Positions 41,920-53,641 are shown, counted from the stretch's first letter. The stretch is 64,000 nt of DNA from Desulfomicrobium escambiense DSM 10707 (GCF_000428825.1 NZ_AUAR01000006.1:124001-188000); one strand, 5' to 3'. Notes: generated by a model from the letters alone, not told the origin. Translations and numbers: made by a program.

Positions 41920-43161
41920 ATGATTGGTAAACGCGTTGTCGTAACCGGCCTGTCGGCCCTGACCCCCATCGGAAACACCCTGCAGGACAGCTGGGCCAAC
42001 CTTGTGGCCGGCGTGAGCGGCATCGGCCCCATCACCCTCTTCGACGCCTCGGAGTTCGACGCGAAGATCGCGGGCGAACTGAAGAATTTCGACCCCACGG
42101 ACTATGCCAGCGTCAAGGACGCCAAACGCATGGACCGCTTCGTCCAGATCGCCGTGGCCGCAGGCAAGCAGCTCATGGAAGACTGCGGCCTGGTCATGGA
42201 CGAGGAGACGGCCCCCGAGGTCGGCGTGCTGCTGGGCTGCGGCCTGGGCGGCCTGTCGACCATCGAGGACTTCCATTCCAAGCTCCTCAAGTCCGGGCCC
42301 GGACGCATCTCGCCCTTCTTCATCCCCATGCTGATCGCCAACATGGCCTCGGGGCAGATTTCCATCCAGACCGGCGCCAAAGGCCCCAACCTGGTGACCA
42401 CCTCGGCCTGCGCTTCGGCCACCCACGCCATCGGCTACGCCTTCTCCGACATCAAGCTCGGCCGGGTCAAGGCCTGTATCACCGGCGGCGTGGAGTCGAC
42501 CATCACGCCCATGGGCGTGTCGGGATTCACGGCCATGAAGGCCCTGTCCACGCGCAACGACGAGCCGACCAAGGCCAGCCGTCCCTTTGACGCCGACCGC
42601 ACGGGCTTCGTCATCGGCGAGGGCGCGGGCCTGCTCATGCTCGAAGAACTCGAGCACGCCAAGAAGCGCGGCGCCAAGATCTACGCCGAGGTCGTGGGCT
42701 ACGGCGCCTCGGGCGACGCCTACCACATCGCAGCCCCCGAGGAGTCCGGTACGGGCATGGCCCAGGCCATGAAATGCGCCCTGCGCGACGCCGAGCTGGC
42801 CCCGGAACTGGTATCCTTCGTCAATGCCCACGGCACATCGACCAAGCTCAACGACAAGACCGAGACCAAGGCCCTCAAGGCCGTGTTCGGCGACCACGCC
42901 TACAAGATGCCCATCACCGCCAACAAGAGCATGATCGGCCACCTTCTGGGCGCCGCCGGCGGAGCCGAGGCCGTGTTCACGGCCATGAGCCTCGTCACGG
43001 GCATCGTTCCTGGCACCATCAACCAGGACACCCCGGACCCGGACTGCGACCTCGACTACACGCCGAACGGCAGCCGGGAAATGGCGCTTGAATACGGAAT
43101 CAGCAACTCGTTCGGATTCGGCGGCACCAACGCCTCCATCATCCTGCGCAGTTTCAAATAA
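41920..43161 (+). CDS. fabF: 3-oxoacyl-ACP synthase II
   Basis: 413 residues. The Cys-His-His triad is present: [29 protein letters not shown] and [15 protein letters not shown]. It elongates acyl-ACP chains. I start at ATG 41920 ([16 protein letters not shown]), where homologs begin; the open frame continues upstream through the terminator. The ribosome site (GAGAAG) is weak. glyA follows 39 bases on. Confidence 0.96.
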   Translation: MIGKRVVVTGLSALTPIGNTLQDSWANLVAGVSGIGPITLFDASEFDAKIAGELKNFDPTDYASVKDAKRMDRFVQIAVAAGKQLMEDCGLVMDEETAPEVGVLLGCGLGGLSTIEDFHSKLLKSGPGRISPFFIPMLIANMASGQISIQTGAKGPNLVTTSACASATHAIGYAFSDIKLGRVKACITGGVESTITPMGVSGFTAMKALSTRNDEPTKASRPFDADRTGFVIGEGAGLLMLEELEHAKKRGAKIYAEVVGYGASGDAYHIAAPEESGTGMAQAMKCALRDAELAPELVSFVNAHGTSTKLNDKTETKALKAVFGDHAYKMPITANKSMIGHLLGAAGGAEAVFTAMSLVTGIVPGTINQDTPDPDCDLDYTPNGSREMALEYGISNSFGFGGTNASIILRSFK

Positions 43162-43200
43162 CGATCCGCCGCACGCGCGGCCCAACAGAGTGGAGAAGCC

Positions 43201-44439
43201 ATGGACGAACTCACACGCCAGGATCCGCAGATAGCCAAAGCCATCCAGCTGGAAACCAACCGCCAGATCACCAAGCTCGAGCTCATCGCCTCCGAGAACT
43301 TCACCTCCCATGCGGTGCGCATCGCCATGGGCAGCGTCATGACCCACAAGTACGCCGAAGGCTACCCGGGCAAGCGCTACTACGGCGGCTGCGAATTCGT
43401 GGATATGGCCGAGAACCTGGCCATGGAGCGGGCCCGGCAGCTCTTCGGCGCCGAGTACGCCAACGTCCAGCCCCACTCCGGTTCCCAGGCCAACATGGGC
43501 GCCTATTTCGCGGCCATCCAGCCCGGCGACACGATCCTGGGCATGAACCTGTCCCACGGCGGGCACCTGACCCACGGCAGCCCCGTGAACTTCTCGGGCC
43601 GCCTCTTCAAGACCGTGTTCTACGGCGTGGAGAAGGAAACGGGCCAGATCAACTACGACGAGGTCGAGGCTCTGGCCAGGGAGCACAAGCCGCAGATGAT
43701 CATCGCCGGGGCCAGCGCCTACCCGCGCACCCTGGATTTCGAGCGTTTCCGCGCCATCGCCGACAGCGTCGGGGCCAAGCTCCTGGTGGACATGGCCCAC
43801 ATCGCCGGTTTGGTTGCCACGGGCCTGCACCCCTCGCCCATCAAGCACGCCCACTTCACCACCACGACCACGCACAAGACCCTGCGCGGCCCCCGCGGCG
43901 GCATGATCCTGAGCTCCGAGGAATTCGGCAAGACCCTCAACTCCCAGATCTTCCCCGGCATCCAGGGCGGACCGCTCATGCACGTCATCGCGGCCAAGGC
44001 CGTGGCCTTTGCCGAGGCCCTGCGCCCCGAGTTCAAGGACTACCAGCAGCAGGTCCTGGACAACGCCAAGACCCTGGCCAAGGAACTGACCGACGCGGGC
44101 TTCGACCTGGTCTCGGGCGGTACGGACAACCACCTCATGCTCCTGGACCTGACCAGCCACGACATCACGGGCAAGGACGCCGAGATCGGCCTGGACCACG
44201 CCGGCATGACCGTCAACAAGAACACCGTGCCCTTCGAGACGCGCTCCCCCTTCGTCACGTCCGGCATACGCCTGGGCACGCCGGCCCTGACCACCCGCGG
44301 CATGAAGACCGACGACATGCGCAAGGTGGCCAAGTGGATCGTCGCGACTCTGGGCAGTCTCGACAACGAGACGCGACTGCGCGAAATCAGCAGGGAAGTG
44401 GAAAAATTCGCGGGCCAGTTCCCGCTTTTCGCCTGGTAA
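43201..44439 (+). CDS. glyA: Serine hydroxymethyltransferase
   Basis: 412 residues. It has [27 protein letters not shown] (shown in part), [13 protein letters not shown] and the PLP lysine in [16 protein letters not shown]. It makes glycine and 5,10-methylene-tetrahydrofolate from serine. GGAG precedes the ATG. A hairpin lies in the following gap. Confidence 0.97.
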   Translation: MDELTRQDPQIAKAIQLETNRQITKLELIASENFTSHAVRIAMGSVMTHKYAEGYPGKRYYGGCEFVDMAENLAMERARQLFGAEYANVQPHSGSQANMGAYFAAIQPGDTILGMNLSHGGHLTHGSPVNFSGRLFKTVFYGVEKETGQINYDEVEALAREHKPQMIIAGASAYPRTLDFERFRAIADSVGAKLLVDMAHIAGLVATGLHPSPIKHAHFTTTTTHKTLRGPRGGMILSSEEFGKTLNSQIFPGIQGGPLMHVIAAKAVAFAEALRPEFKDYQQQVLDNAKTLAKELTDAGFDLVSGGTDNHLMLLDLTSHDITGKDAEIGLDHAGMTVNKNTVPFETRSPFVTSGIRLGTPALTTRGMKTDDMRKVAKWIVATLGSLDNETRLREISREVEKFAGQFPLFAW

Positions 44440-44467
44440 ACCGCGCCGTTTCCCGCCGGCTTTCCCC

Positions 44468-44499
44468 AACCACAGGGCCGCTTCCACGGCCCTGTGGTT
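44468..44499 (+). terminator. Hairpin after glyA
   Basis: AACCACAGGGCCG (44468-44480) and CGGCCCTGTGGTT (44487-44499) form a perfect 13-bp stem. Only GATTCGTTT follows, so it may act as a partial terminator or an mRNA stabiliser ahead of the next gene. Confidence 0.6.
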
Positions 44500-44522
44500 G
44501 ATTCGTTTCCAAAGAGGTGACC

Positions 44523-44987
44523 ATGGACAACCGCATCCCCTGGCCGCAATATTTCATGAACATCGCCTACCTCGTGGCCGAGCGCTCGACCTGCCTGCGC
44601 CGCAAGGTCGGGGCCCTGGCCGTCAAGGACAAGCGCATCCTGGCCACGGGCTACAACGGCGCACCGGCAGGTCTGACCCATTGCCTGGAGATCGGCTGCC
44701 TGCGCGAAAAGCTGGGCATCCCCTCGGGGCAGCGCCACGAACTGTGCCGGGCCCTGCACGCCGAGCAGAACGTCATCATACAGGCCGCCATCCACGGCGT
44801 GAGCATCGAGGGCGCGGACATCTTCTGCACCACCCAGCCGTGCATCCTGTGCGCCAAGATGCTCATCAACTGCCGGGTGCGGGCCATCCATTTCGCCGAA
44901 GGCTACCCCGACGACATGTCGCGCGAGATGCTCGACGAGGCCGGCATCCCCTACCATCGCATGGAGAGGGAGACCGATGGCAGATGA
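44523..44987 (+). CDS. dCMP deaminase-like cytidine deaminase
   Basis: 154 residues. The zinc site is HAEQNVI with PCILCAKM, and the dCMP-deaminase form is supported by [22 protein letters not shown]. It turns dCMP to dUMP for thymidylate synthesis. I start at ATG 44523, preceded by GAGGTG; a GTG two codons earlier is part of that ribosome site. It overlaps ribD by 11 bases. The usual neighbour in this lineage is ribD. Confidence 0.93.
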   Translation: MDNRIPWPQYFMNIAYLVAERSTCLRRKVGALAVKDKRILATGYNGAPAGLTHCLEIGCLREKLGIPSGQRHELCRALHAEQNVIIQAAIHGVSIEGADIFCTTQPCILCAKMLINCRVRAIHFAEGYPDDMSREMLDEAGIPYHRMERETDGR

Positions 44988-46104
44988 CGCGCGCTTCATG
45001 GGCCGGGCCATTGAGTTGGCCGAGCGCGGCCGCGGCCTGACCGCGCCCAACCCCTGCGTGGGTGCCGTGCTCGTACGCGACGGCGAGGTCGTGGCCCGGG
45101 GCTGGCACACGGCCTGGGGCAAGGCCCACGCCGAGGTCGAAGCCCTGCGCGACGCGGCGGCCAAGGGCGTGGACCCGCGCGCCTGCACCCTTTTCGTCAC
45201 CCTGGAGCCCTGCAACCACCAGGGCAAGACCCCGCCCTGCACCCGGGCCATCCTCGAAGCGGGTGTCCCGGAGGTTGTCGTGGGCTGCGCCGACCCCAAC
45301 GCCACCGTCGAAGGCGGCGGCGCCGGATTTCTGCGCAGCCGGGGAGTGACGGTGCGCATGGGCGTGCGCGAACGGGAGTGCCGGGATCTCATCGCCGATT
45401 TCCTGGTCTGGCAGACCACGGACCGCCCCTTCTCCATCCTCAAGCTGGCCACGACCCTGGACGGCAGGATCGCTTCCCGCGACGGCCGGGCCGCCTGGAT
45501 CACGGGTGAGGATTCGCGCCGGGAAGTGCACAAGCTGCGAGCCTGGTGTGGGGCCGTCATCGTCGGCGGCGGCACCTACCGCTCCGACGACCCGTCCCTG
45601 ACCTGCCGCCTGCCCGGCCACGAAGGCCCGCAGCCCCTGGCCGTGGTCGTGACCCGCACTCTGCCCGACCCGGCCGGGCCCTCGAACCTTCTTTCCTTCC
45701 GGCCGGGACAGACCGTCTTCTGGACCACCCGGGCCCAGAGCGAATCGGCCGGGGCAGCGCGCCTGGCCGACCTGGGCGTCAAGGTCCAGGGCCTGCCGGC
45801 CCTGGCCGGCGACCCGGACGGGAACCTGGACCTGGCCGAGGGCCTGCGCCTCCTGCGACGCGATCACGGCTGCCACTATACCCTGACCGAGGGCGGCGGC
45901 CGCCTGGCCGGAGCCATGCAACGGCAGGGCTTGGTGGACGAACTGCGCCTGTTCCAGGCCATGAAGGTTCTGGGCGACGAGTTGGCGCGGCCTGTCTTCG
46001 CCGGTCGCGGCTTTGCGGCCATGAGCGACTGCTGGGAATTCCGGCTCGCGGAGCAGGGCTTTTTCGGAACCGATCTGTACCTTCGACTGCGACCAAAGGA
46101 GTAG
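44977..46104 (+). CDS. ribD: Bifunctional diaminohydroxyphosphoribosylaminopyrimidine deaminase/reductase
   Basis: 375 residues. The N-terminal deaminase has HAEVEAL and [11 protein letters not shown] zinc ligands; the C-terminal reductase (about 150-375) contains [12 protein letters not shown] and [11 protein letters not shown]. It catalyses steps 2 and 3 of riboflavin synthesis. It begins inside the dCMP deaminase gene and is followed 2 bases later by ribE. Confidence 0.97.
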   Translation: MADDARFMGRAIELAERGRGLTAPNPCVGAVLVRDGEVVARGWHTAWGKAHAEVEALRDAAAKGVDPRACTLFVTLEPCNHQGKTPPCTRAILEAGVPEVVVGCADPNATVEGGGAGFLRSRGVTVRMGVRERECRDLIADFLVWQTTDRPFSILKLATTLDGRIASRDGRAAWITGEDSRREVHKLRAWCGAVIVGGGTYRSDDPSLTCRLPGHEGPQPLAVVVTRTLPDPAGPSNLLSFRPGQTVFWTTRAQSESAGAARLADLGVKVQGLPALAGDPDGNLDLAEGLRLLRRDHGCHYTLTEGGGRLAGAMQRQGLVDELRLFQAMKVLGDELARPVFAGRGFAAMSDCWEFRLAEQGFFGTDLYLRLRPKE

Positions 46105-46106
46105 CC

Positions 46107-46763
46107 ATGTTCACAGGCATCATTCAAGGCCTGGGCCGGGTGGCGGCCGTGGACGGCGGCGGGAGCGAGACGCGCTTCACCCTGCGCCCCGACTTCGCCC
46201 TGACCGACTACGCCCTGGGCGAGTCCATCGCCGTGAACGGCGTCTGCCTGACGGTGGAAACCTTCGGTCAGGGCTGGTTCACGGCCTACGCCTCGGCCGA
46301 GACCCTGTCCGTGACCAACCTCGGGGCCCTGCGCGTGTCCGCTGCGGTCAACCTGGAGCGCGCCCTGGCCATGGGCGACCGTCTGGGCGGCCACATCGTC
46401 TCGGGGCACGTGGACTGCCTGGCCGAGGTCCTGTCCGTCCGCCAGGCCGGGCAGTCGCGCATCTACCGCCTGGGCTTCCCCGAAGCCTGCGCCTCCCAGG
46501 TCATCCCCAAGGGCTCCGTGGCCCTGGACGGGATCAGCCTGACAGTCAACGATTGCGGTCGGGATTATTTGGAAGTAAACATCATCCCGGCCACGCAGCG
46601 GGAGACGACCATCTCCGGTTGGGCTCCGGGACGGCGGGTCAACATGGAGACCGACGTCATCGGCAAGTATGTCCAGCGCATGCTCGCCCCCTGGAACGAG
46701 AGCCCGGCCCGGCCCCAACCTTCGAAAATCACCCCGGACTTCCTGAAAGAGCACGGATTCTGA
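46107..46763 (+). CDS. ribE: Riboflavin synthase alpha chain
   Basis: 218 residues in two similar lumazine-binding halves. It begins [12 protein letters not shown] and has [13 protein letters not shown] in the first repeat and [15 protein letters not shown] in the second. It dismutates two lumazine molecules to riboflavin. AAAGGAG precedes the ATG. The gene is in frame with a long shadow frame through ribD, so the start is set by the family and the ribosome site. Confidence 0.96.
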   Translation: MFTGIIQGLGRVAAVDGGGSETRFTLRPDFALTDYALGESIAVNGVCLTVETFGQGWFTAYASAETLSVTNLGALRVSAAVNLERALAMGDRLGGHIVSGHVDCLAEVLSVRQAGQSRIYRLGFPEACASQVIPKGSVALDGISLTVNDCGRDYLEVNIIPATQRETTISGWAPGRRVNMETDVIGKYVQRMLAPWNESPARPQPSKITPDFLKEHGF

Positions 46764-46797
46764 TCCGAGCCGTCCGGCGTCCAACCACGAGGATACC

Positions 46798-48012
46798 ATG
46801 CACAGATGCACGGCCGAAGAGGCCATCAATGAGATAAAGGCCGGGAAGATGATCATCCTGGTCGACGACGAGGACCGCGAAAACGAGGGCGACCTGACCA
46901 TCGCCGCCGAAAAGGTCACTCCCGAGGCCATCAACTTCATGGCCAAGTACGGCCGCGGCCTCATCTGCCTGGCCCTGGACCCGTCCCTGGTCGACAAGCT
47001 GCAGCTACCGCTCATGGCGCGCCGCAACACCTCCAAGTTCGGCACCAACTTCACCGTGTCCATCGAGGCCAAGCAGGGCGTGACCACGGGCATCTCGGCC
47101 CATGACCGGGCCCTGACCATCCAGACTGCCGTGGCCGACGAGACCACTCCCGACGACCTGGCCACCCCCGGCCACATCTTCCCCCTGCGCGCCAAGCCCG
47201 GCGGGGTCCTGGTGCGCGCCGGACAGACCGAGGGCTCCGTGGACCTGGCCCGCCTGGCCGGCCTCAAGGGCGCGGCCGTCATCTGCGAGATCATGAACGA
47301 CGACGGCACCATGTCGCGCATGCCCGACCTGAAGAAGTTCGCGGAAGAGCACGACATGAAGATCGCGACCATCGCCGACCTCATCGCCTACCGCTCCCGC
47401 AAGGACTCCCTGGTCCGCCGCGTGGCCGAGGCGCGCATGCCCACCTGCTACGGCGAGTTCACCATCGTGGCCTACGAGAACGACATCGACAGCCACACCC
47501 ACATCGCTCTCGTCAAGGGCGAGATCAACGAGGAGACCCCGGTGCTCGTGCGCGTGCACAGCGAATGCCTGACGGGCGACGTCTTCGGGTCCATGCGCTG
47601 CGACTGCGGCAGCCAGCTCCAGCGGGCCATGCAGATGGTCAACGACGAGGGCGCGGGCGTCATCCTGTACATGCGCCAGGAAGGCCGGGGCATCGGCCTG
47701 GGGAACAAGATCAAGGCCTACCACCTGCAGGACGAGGGCCGCGACACCGTCGAGGCCAACATCGAACTGGGCTTCGCCCCGGACCTGCGCGACTACGGCC
47801 TGGGCGCCCAGATCCTGGTGGACCTCGGCGTGAAGCGCATGCGCCTCATGACCAACAACCCCAAGAAGATCATCGGCCTCGAAGGCTACGGCCTGAAGGT
47901 CGAGGAACGGGTGCCCATCGAAATCCCGGCCTGCGACGACAACAAGTGTTACCTGCACACCAAGTACGCCAAGCTCGGCCACCTGCTGCACCTCGACGCC
48001 GAGAACAAATAA
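46798..48012 (+). CDS. ribBA: Bifunctional 3,4-dihydroxy-2-butanone-4-phosphate synthase / GTP cyclohydrolase II
   Basis: 404 residues. The DHBP synthase half (1-200) has [11 protein letters not shown] and the late HTIF-like region; the GTP cyclohydrolase II half has [21 protein letters not shown] (shown in part) with three zinc cysteines and [13 protein letters not shown]. It supplies both precursors of riboflavin. It is 34 bases after ribE and 19 bases before ribH. Confidence 0.97.
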   Translation: MHRCTAEEAINEIKAGKMIILVDDEDRENEGDLTIAAEKVTPEAINFMAKYGRGLICLALDPSLVDKLQLPLMARRNTSKFGTNFTVSIEAKQGVTTGISAHDRALTIQTAVADETTPDDLATPGHIFPLRAKPGGVLVRAGQTEGSVDLARLAGLKGAAVICEIMNDDGTMSRMPDLKKFAEEHDMKIATIADLIAYRSRKDSLVRRVAEARMPTCYGEFTIVAYENDIDSHTHIALVKGEINEETPVLVRVHSECLTGDVFGSMRCDCGSQLQRAMQMVNDEGAGVILYMRQEGRGIGLGNKIKAYHLQDEGRDTVEANIELGFAPDLRDYGLGAQILVDLGVKRMRLMTNNPKKIIGLEGYGLKVEERVPIEIPACDDNKCYLHTKYAKLGHLLHLDAENK

Positions 48013-48031
48013 TTTCCCACAAGGAGACGCC

Positions 48032-48502
48032 ATGCTGCACATCAAGACCATCGAGGGCCAGCTGCAGGCCCAGGACCTCAAGATCACGATCATCGCCAGC
48101 CGCTTCAACGACTTCATCGTGGACCGCCTCATCGGCGGCGCCGTCGACTACCTGGTCCGCCACGGCGCGGCCCGCGAAGACCTGACCATCATCCGCGTGC
48201 CTGGCGCCTTCGAGATGCCGCTGGTGGCCCAGAAGGTGGCCAGAAGCGGCAAGGCCGACGCCATCGTCTGCGTGGGCGCGGTCATCCGCGGCGCGACCCC
48301 GCACTTCGACTTCGTCTGCAACGAGGCCACCAAGGGCATCGCCCACGTGTCCATGGAGACGGGCGTGCCCATCGGCTTCGGCCTGCTGACCACGGACACC
48401 CTGGAGCAGTCCATCGAGCGCGCCGGCAGCAAGGGCGGCAACAAGGGCGTCGAGGCCGCGGCCGCGGCCCTGGAAACCCTGCGCGTGCTGCAGCAGCTCT
48501 AG
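48032..48502 (+). CDS. ribH: 6,7-dimethyl-8-ribityllumazine synthase
   Basis: 156 residues. The family start is [14 protein letters not shown], the substrate loop [15 protein letters not shown], and the [14 protein letters not shown] region holds the active-site His. It makes lumazine for RibE and usually forms a 60-subunit shell. AAGGAG precedes the ATG. nusB follows. Confidence 0.97.
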   Translation: MLHIKTIEGQLQAQDLKITIIASRFNDFIVDRLIGGAVDYLVRHGAAREDLTIIRVPGAFEMPLVAQKVARSGKADAIVCVGAVIRGATPHFDFVCNEATKGIAHVSMETGVPIGFGLLTTDTLEQSIERAGSKGGNKGVEAAAAALETLRVLQQL

Positions 48503-48519
48503 AGAGGCCGGGGATTCAC

Positions 48520-48954
48520 GTGACGCACAACAGACGGCATCAACGCCGCTTCGCCTTTCAGGTCATCTATTCGCTGAACTTCGCCACGGCCATGAGCAAG
48601 GAGCAGCTCGTCCGCTCCTTCGAGAACTTCTGGACCGAAGAGGAGTTCGACATCACCCGCGAGGACTCCTACGCCTGGACCCTGGTGCAGGGAGTCTTCG
48701 ACAACCGCGCGGCCATCGATGAGATCATCACCAGGCATTCCCAGCACTGGAAGCTGAACCGCATCGCCAAGGTCGAGCTGACCATCCTGCGGCTCTCGCT
48801 CTTCGAGATGCTTTTCTGCCCCGACATACCCTTCAAGGTGGCCATGAACGAGGCCATCGAGCTGGCCAAGGACTTCGGGGACGACAACTCCAAGACCTTC
48901 GTCAACGGCGTCCTGGACGCCGCGGCCAAGGACGCCGAGCGGGACAGCGAATAA
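48520..48954 (+). CDS. nusB: Transcription antitermination protein NusB
   Basis: 144 residues. The all-helical NusB fold is shown by RRHQRRFAFQVIYSL near the start and VAMNEAIELAKDFGDDNSKTFVNGVL near the end. It binds boxA RNA with S10 in rRNA antitermination. The start codon is GTG (48520). It sits 17 bases after ribH, a common arrangement, and 33 bases before leuS. Confidence 0.95.
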   Translation: MTHNRRHQRRFAFQVIYSLNFATAMSKEQLVRSFENFWTEEEFDITREDSYAWTLVQGVFDNRAAIDEIITRHSQHWKLNRIAKVELTILRLSLFEMLFCPDIPFKVAMNEAIELAKDFGDDNSKTFVNGVLDAAAKDAERDSE

Positions 48955-48987
48955 TACAGTCCGGACACACGACATCCTGAGGACAGC

Positions 48988-51477
48988 ATGAGGCACTACG
49001 ATTTCAAGGACATCGAGGAAAAATGGCAGAAGGCCTGGGAGGACCAGGCCTGTTTCCGGACCAGCGAGACCCACGACGGCAGGAAGTACTACGTCCTGGA
49101 GATGTTCCCCTACCCTTCGGGGCGCATCCACATGGGGCACGTGCGCAACTACTCCATCGGCGACGTGGTGGCCCGATACAAGCGCATGCAGGGCTTCGAC
49201 GTGTTCCACCCCATGGGCTGGGACGCCTTCGGCCTGCCAGCCGAGAACGCGGCCATCAAGAACAACACGCACCCGGCCAAGTGGACCTACGAGAACATCG
49301 CCTACATGCGCTCCCAGTTGAAGCGCCTGGGCTATTCGTACGACTGGGAACGTGAAATCGCCACCTGCCACCCGAAGTACTACCGCTTCGAGCAGGAGTT
49401 CTTCCTCAAGTTTCTGGAAAAGGGCCTGGCCTACCGCAAGAAGGCCCCGGTCAACTGGTGCCCGAGCTGCCACACGGTCCTGGCCAACGAGCAGGTCGAG
49501 GAAGGCCTGTGCTGGCGCTGCGACTCCGAGGTGCAGCAGAAGGAGCTGTCCCAGTGGTTCCTGCGCATCACCGACTACGCCGAAGAGCTCCTCCAGGCCC
49601 TGGACACCCTGACCGACGGCTGGCCCGAGCGCGTCCTTACCATGCAGCGCAACTGGATCGGCAAGAGCGTCGGCGCCGAGATTTCCTTCAAGGTCAAGGA
49701 TCTGGACGAAGACATCACCGTCTTCACCACCCGCCCCGACACCCTTTTCGGCGCGACCTTCATGAGCCTGGCCCCCGAGCATCCGCTGGTCGAGCGGCTC
49801 ATTCCCGGCACGGGGCAGGAGGCCGAGGTGCGCAGCTTCGTCGAGCGCATCTCCAAGATGGACCGAATCGTGCGCACGGCCGAAGACCTGGAAAAGGAAG
49901 GCGTGTTCACGGGCCGCTACTGCGTGAACCCCGTCACGGGCCGCGAGATGCCCGTCTACGTGGCCAACTTCGTGCTCATGGGCTACGGGACCGGCGCGGT
50001 CATGGCCGTCCCGGCCCACGACCAGCGCGATTTCGAATTCGCCACCAAGTACGACCTGCCCATGCAGATCGTCATCATGCCCCGCGAGGGGACCCTGGAG
50101 CTTTCGTCCATGACGGAGGCCTACACCGAGCCCGGCGTCATGGCCAACTCCGGAAAGTTCGACGGCATGGACAGCGAGGCCGCCAAGCAGGCCATCATCG
50201 ACCATCTGGCGGATGGCGGCCTGGGCAAGCCCACGGTCAACTACCGCTTGCGCGACTGGAACATCTCCCGTCAGCGCTACTGGGGAGCGCCCATCCCGGT
50301 CATCTACTGCGACGCCTGCGGCATCGTGCCCGTGCCCGTGCAGGATCTGCCCGTGGAACTGCCCCTGGACGTCAAGGTCAACCCGGACGGGCGCTCGCCG
50401 CTGCCCGGTTGCGAGAGCTTCGTCAACGTGACCTGCCCCAAGTGCGGACAGGCCGCGCGGCGCGAGACCGACACCATGGACACCTTCGTCGAGTCGTCGT
50501 GGTATTTCGCCCGCTACCTCTCGGCCCGCAACGAGGACGCGGCCTTCGACCCGCGCGACGTGGAATACTGGATGCCCGTGGACCAGTACATCGGCGGCAT
50601 CGAGCACGCCATCCTGCACCTTCTCTACTCACGCTTCTTCGTCAAGGCCCTGCGCGACGAGGGCTACCTGAACCACGACGAGCCCTTCAAGAACCTGCTG
50701 ACCCAGGGCATGGTGCTCCTGGGCGGCTCCAAGATGTCCAAGTCCAAGGGCAACGTGGTGGACCCCGACGAGATGATCGTCAAGTACGGCGCCGACACCG
50801 TGCGCCTGTTCTGCCTCTTCGCCGCGCCGCCCGAGAAGGACCTGGAGTGGAACGACAAGGGCATCGAGGGTTCGAGCCGCTTCCTGAGCCGCCTGTGGCG
50901 CCTGGTGGACGAACTCGAAGAAGTTCTCTCGCCCGTTGGCCCCTGCGCGGCAGCAAACGGCGCCCTGACCGAGGCCGAGGCCGAACTGCGCCGCAAGGAG
51001 CACGACACCGTGCGCCGCGTGGAGCGCGACATCGAGAACAAGTTCCAGTTCAACACGGCCATCGCGGCCATGATGGAACTGGTCAACACCCTGTACGCGA
51101 CCAAGGACGAGGTGAGGGGCAGCGCAAACGGCCCGAAACTTCTGTCCTCGGCCATCTCCTCCCTGCTGGTGGCCCTCTCGCCCATCGCCCCGCACATCTG
51201 CGAGGAACTGTGGGCGCGCCTGGGCTACACCCGGACCCTGGCCCTGGAGCCCTGGCCGGCCCACGACCCCGAGGCCTTGAAGACGAGCGAGGTGACCGTG
51301 GTCGTGCAGGTCAACGGCAAGCTGCGCGGGCAGATCAGCGTGGCCGCCGAAGCCTCCTCCGAGGACATCCAGGCCCAGGCCTTGAACGATCAAAACGTGG
51401 TTCGTCACATCGAGGGAAAGAACATTGTCAAAGTCATCGTCATCCCCGGAAAGCTGGTCAATGTCGTGGTCCGGTAG
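48988..51477 (+). CDS. leuS: Leucyl-tRNA synthetase
   Basis: 829 residues, bacterial type. HIGH motif in [20 protein letters not shown], editing domain with [13 protein letters not shown], zinc-type CPSCHTV, KMSKS motif in [15 protein letters not shown] and the C-terminal [11 protein letters not shown]. It charges tRNA-Leu and edits mischarged norvaline or isoleucine. The last 17 bases overlap lptE. Confidence 0.98.
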   Translation: MRHYDFKDIEEKWQKAWEDQACFRTSETHDGRKYYVLEMFPYPSGRIHMGHVRNYSIGDVVARYKRMQGFDVFHPMGWDAFGLPAENAAIKNNTHPAKWTYENIAYMRSQLKRLGYSYDWEREIATCHPKYYRFEQEFFLKFLEKGLAYRKKAPVNWCPSCHTVLANEQVEEGLCWRCDSEVQQKELSQWFLRITDYAEELLQALDTLTDGWPERVLTMQRNWIGKSVGAEISFKVKDLDEDITVFTTRPDTLFGATFMSLAPEHPLVERLIPGTGQEAEVRSFVERISKMDRIVRTAEDLEKEGVFTGRYCVNPVTGREMPVYVANFVLMGYGTGAVMAVPAHDQRDFEFATKYDLPMQIVIMPREGTLELSSMTEAYTEPGVMANSGKFDGMDSEAAKQAIIDHLADGGLGKPTVNYRLRDWNISRQRYWGAPIPVIYCDACGIVPVPVQDLPVELPLDVKVNPDGRSPLPGCESFVNVTCPKCGQAARRETDTMDTFVESSWYFARYLSARNEDAAFDPRDVEYWMPVDQYIGGIEHAILHLLYSRFFVKALRDEGYLNHDEPFKNLLTQGMVLLGGSKMSKSKGNVVDPDEMIVKYGADTVRLFCLFAAPPEKDLEWNDKGIEGSSRFLSRLWRLVDELEEVLSPVGPCAAANGALTEAEAELRRKEHDTVRRVERDIENKFQFNTAIAAMMELVNTLYATKDEVRGSANGPKLLSSAISSLLVALSPIAPHICEELWARLGYTRTLALEPWPAHDPEALKTSEVTVVVQVNGKLRGQISVAAEASSEDIQAQALNDQNVVRHIEGKNIVKVIVIPGKLVNVVVR

Positions 51478-51964
51478 GGTCGTCCTGCTGCTTCTGGGCG
51501 TCGCCCTGCTGCTGCCCGCCTGCGGGTACCAGCTCACGGCCAACGCGCCCATCGACCTGCCCAAGGACAGCACGCGCCTCTTCCTGGCCAAGGTCACCAA
51601 CCCGACCACGGAAACCTGGCTCGAACCCATGCTTCGAAGCAGCCTGCGGGACGAGCTGACCAGCCGGGGCAACGTGACCTGGGTCGACCGGGACGAGGCC
51701 GAGGCCACGGTCAACGTCGACGTGCGCTCGTACAGCACCTCCGACGCGGTCAAAGGGCGCGACGACGTGACCTTCAAGTCCAGGGTCACCATCCAGATGG
51801 AGGTCAGCTTCTTCAGCACGAAGACCAGCGCCCTCATCTGGACGTCGGGCCCGGTGGTGGCCTCGGAATCCTATCGCGGCACAGGCGGCAAGAAGGACGC
51901 CACCCAGGGCGCCATCGACCTGGCCGTGCGCATGGTGGCCGACAGGCTGAGCCAGAAGTTCTGA
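51461..51964 (+). CDS. lptE: LPS-assembly lipoprotein LptE
   Basis: 167 residues. A lipoprotein signal peptide ends at LLLPAC with Cys21, followed by [10 protein letters not shown], the typical LptE start. It plugs the LptD barrel in the outer membrane. The ATG at 51461 (MSWSGRVV) is favoured because it gives a normal signal peptide and has GGAAAG upstream; a TTG twelve codons earlier is less likely. The leuS-lptE-holA order is classical. Confidence 0.88.
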   Translation: MSWSGRVVLLLLGVALLLPACGYQLTANAPIDLPKDSTRLFLAKVTNPTTETWLEPMLRSSLRDELTSRGNVTWVDRDEAEATVNVDVRSYSTSDAVKGRDDVTFKSRVTIQMEVSFFSTKTSALIWTSGPVVASESYRGTGGKKDATQGAIDLAVRMVADRLSQKF

Positions 51965-51971
51965 ACGGGCC

Positions 51972-52925
51972 ATGGACAGACAAGGGTTCTCCTTCCTCGT
52001 CTGCGCGGACCCGGAACTGATCCGGGACCGGGTGGACGAGCTCCTCGAAGGCCGGGGCTTCGCCACCCGGGTCTTCTGGGGGGACGAGGACCTGACCGAC
52101 CGCTACTGGCAGACCCTGACGGTGCCCTCCATGATGGGGCCGCCCAACGCCGTGATCCTGCGCCGCGCCCAGGAGCAGCCCGACGAGTTCTGGGGCCGGA
52201 TCGAACCCCTGCTGGCCATGGCCAGGCCCTCGGTCTGGCCCATCTTCTGCCTCGAAGCCGAGTGGGACAAGGGCAAGCCCAAAACGGCCAAGGCCGTGAC
52301 CAAGGGCAAGTACTGGGCCGCGGCCCAGAAGCGCGGCTGGATCTGGGAGCACCCCGGCCTGAGCCGCTCGAACATCGGCCAGGAACTGGACCGCTTCGCG
52401 GCCCGGCACGGCCTGACTTTCGCGCCGGGCGTGAAAAAGACCCTGGCCGAGTCCCTGCCCCTGGCGACCATCGCCCTGCGCAACGAACTGGAGAAAATCC
52501 TTCTCCTGGCCGGCGGCGCAAAGACCATCCAGCCCGAACACCTGACGGTCCTCGGCTCCGAGGACCCATTCGACCTCTTCTCCTTCCTGCGCTCCCTGCA
52601 GAGCCCGCAGGGCCGGCGCCAGGCCTGGGACCGTCTCATGAACGACCCGGCCATGGCCAGCGGCGACATGGTCTTCCCCGTGTCCTCCCTCATGCTGCGC
52701 GAGGCGCGCATGCTCTGGCAGCTCCTGCACGGCGAGGAGGCCAAGGTCCAGCTCTACCCGAGCCTCAAGGCCGAAAAGGCGAACCTGGCCAAACGCCTCG
52801 GCCCCGTCCGCATCAGCCGTTTCTGGGACCTGGTCCTGAAAGCCGACACGGACATCAAGACCGGGCGGCTGAGGCCCGCCCAGGTCATGGAAAACCTCGT
52901 CAAGGACGCGGCCCGCCTGTGGTGA
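51972..52925 (+). CDS. holA: DNA polymerase III subunit delta (HolA-like)
   Basis: 317 residues. The clamp-loader delta N-terminal fold is indicated by FSFLVCADPELIRDRVDELL, and the middle domain by LATIALRNELEKILLLAGGAKTI with later SLQSPQGRRQAW. Sequence drift is normal for delta. The position after leuS-lptE strongly supports the call. Seven bases separate it from lptE. The stop overlaps the radC start (GTGA). Confidence 0.88.
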   Translation: MDRQGFSFLVCADPELIRDRVDELLEGRGFATRVFWGDEDLTDRYWQTLTVPSMMGPPNAVILRRAQEQPDEFWGRIEPLLAMARPSVWPIFCLEAEWDKGKPKTAKAVTKGKYWAAAQKRGWIWEHPGLSRSNIGQELDRFAARHGLTFAPGVKKTLAESLPLATIALRNELEKILLLAGGAKTIQPEHLTVLGSEDPFDLFSFLRSLQSPQGRRQAWDRLMNDPAMASGDMVFPVSSLMLREARMLWQLLHGEEAKVQLYPSLKAEKANLAKRLGPVRISRFWDLVLKADTDIKTGRLRPAQVMENLVKDAARLW

Positions 52926-53602
52926 GGGAAGCGCCGGCCCACTACCACGGCCACCGCCGGCGCCTGCGCGAACGCCTGGCCGCAGACCCGCGGGCCCTGT
53001 CCGACTACGAACTCCTCGAACTCCTCCTGACCCACGCCCTGCCCCGCAGGGACACAAAGCCCATCGCCAAGGACATGATCACGCGCTTCGGCTCCCTGGC
53101 CGGCGCCCTGCAGGCCGACCCGGACCGCCTGGCCGAGGTGCCCGGCCTGGGCGAGGCTGCGGCCTCCCTCTGGCGCACCCTGCGCGAATGCTCCGCCCGT
53201 GCGGCCTGCAGCCCTCTGGCCGCCAAGGAGAAGTTCTCCTCGCCCGACCAGGTCCGCGACATGGTCTGCTCGCGCCTGGGGCATCTGACCAAGGAGGAGT
53301 TCTGGGTCATCCTCGTGGACAACCAGAACCGCCTCATCCGCTTTGAACGCGTCTTCCGGGGCACGGTGGACCAGACCGCGGCCTACCCGCGCGAAATCCT
53401 CGAACTTGCCCTGCGCCACCATGCCAGCGGCCTCATTCTGGTCCACAACCACCCAGGCGGCGACCCGAACCCGTCCCGCCAGGACCGCACCCTGACCGAA
53501 ACCGTCGGCCGCCTGGCCGGGGACCTGGGCCTGCGCCTGCTGGACCACATCATCGTCACCGGCCGCAGCTGTTCCAGCTTCCGCGCCCTCGGCCTGATCT
53601 GA
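52922..53602 (+). CDS. radC: RadC-family JAMM-domain protein
   Basis: 226 residues. The N-terminal UPF0758 region has LSDYELLELLLTHALPRRDTK and a helix-hairpin-helix (EVPGLGEAAA); the C-terminal JAMM metal site is LVHNHPGGDPNPSRQD. Its role is uncertain; radC was first linked to repair, but a nuclease or peptidase function is not proved. The start is GTG at 52922, coupled to the holA stop. Confidence 0.92.
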   Translation: MREAPAHYHGHRRRLRERLAADPRALSDYELLELLLTHALPRRDTKPIAKDMITRFGSLAGALQADPDRLAEVPGLGEAAASLWRTLRECSARAACSPLAAKEKFSSPDQVRDMVCSRLGHLTKEEFWVILVDNQNRLIRFERVFRGTVDQTAAYPREILELALRHHASGLILVHNHPGGDPNPSRQDRTLTETVGRLAGDLGLRLLDHIIVTGRSCSSFRALGLI

Positions 53603-53641
53603 TTTTTTTGGCCTCAAGGGTCCAAAATCCCATTTTTCCGC

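Noticed and set aside
41791-44487. An 898-codon open frame on the minus strand opposite fabF and glyA
   Set aside because: It is a shadow of high-GC third codon positions: the product is a low-complexity string rich in Gly, Ala, His and Val with no domain, and both genes on the other strand are unmistakable.
44440-44522. An FMN riboswitch before the riboflavin genes
   Set aside because: Only a single long hairpin is found; none of the conserved FMN aptamer helices or bases is visible here or before ribD.
53603-53640. A terminator after radC
   Set aside because: TTTTGG and CCAAAA could pair around 10 bases, but the stem is short and AT-rich with no T-run after it.
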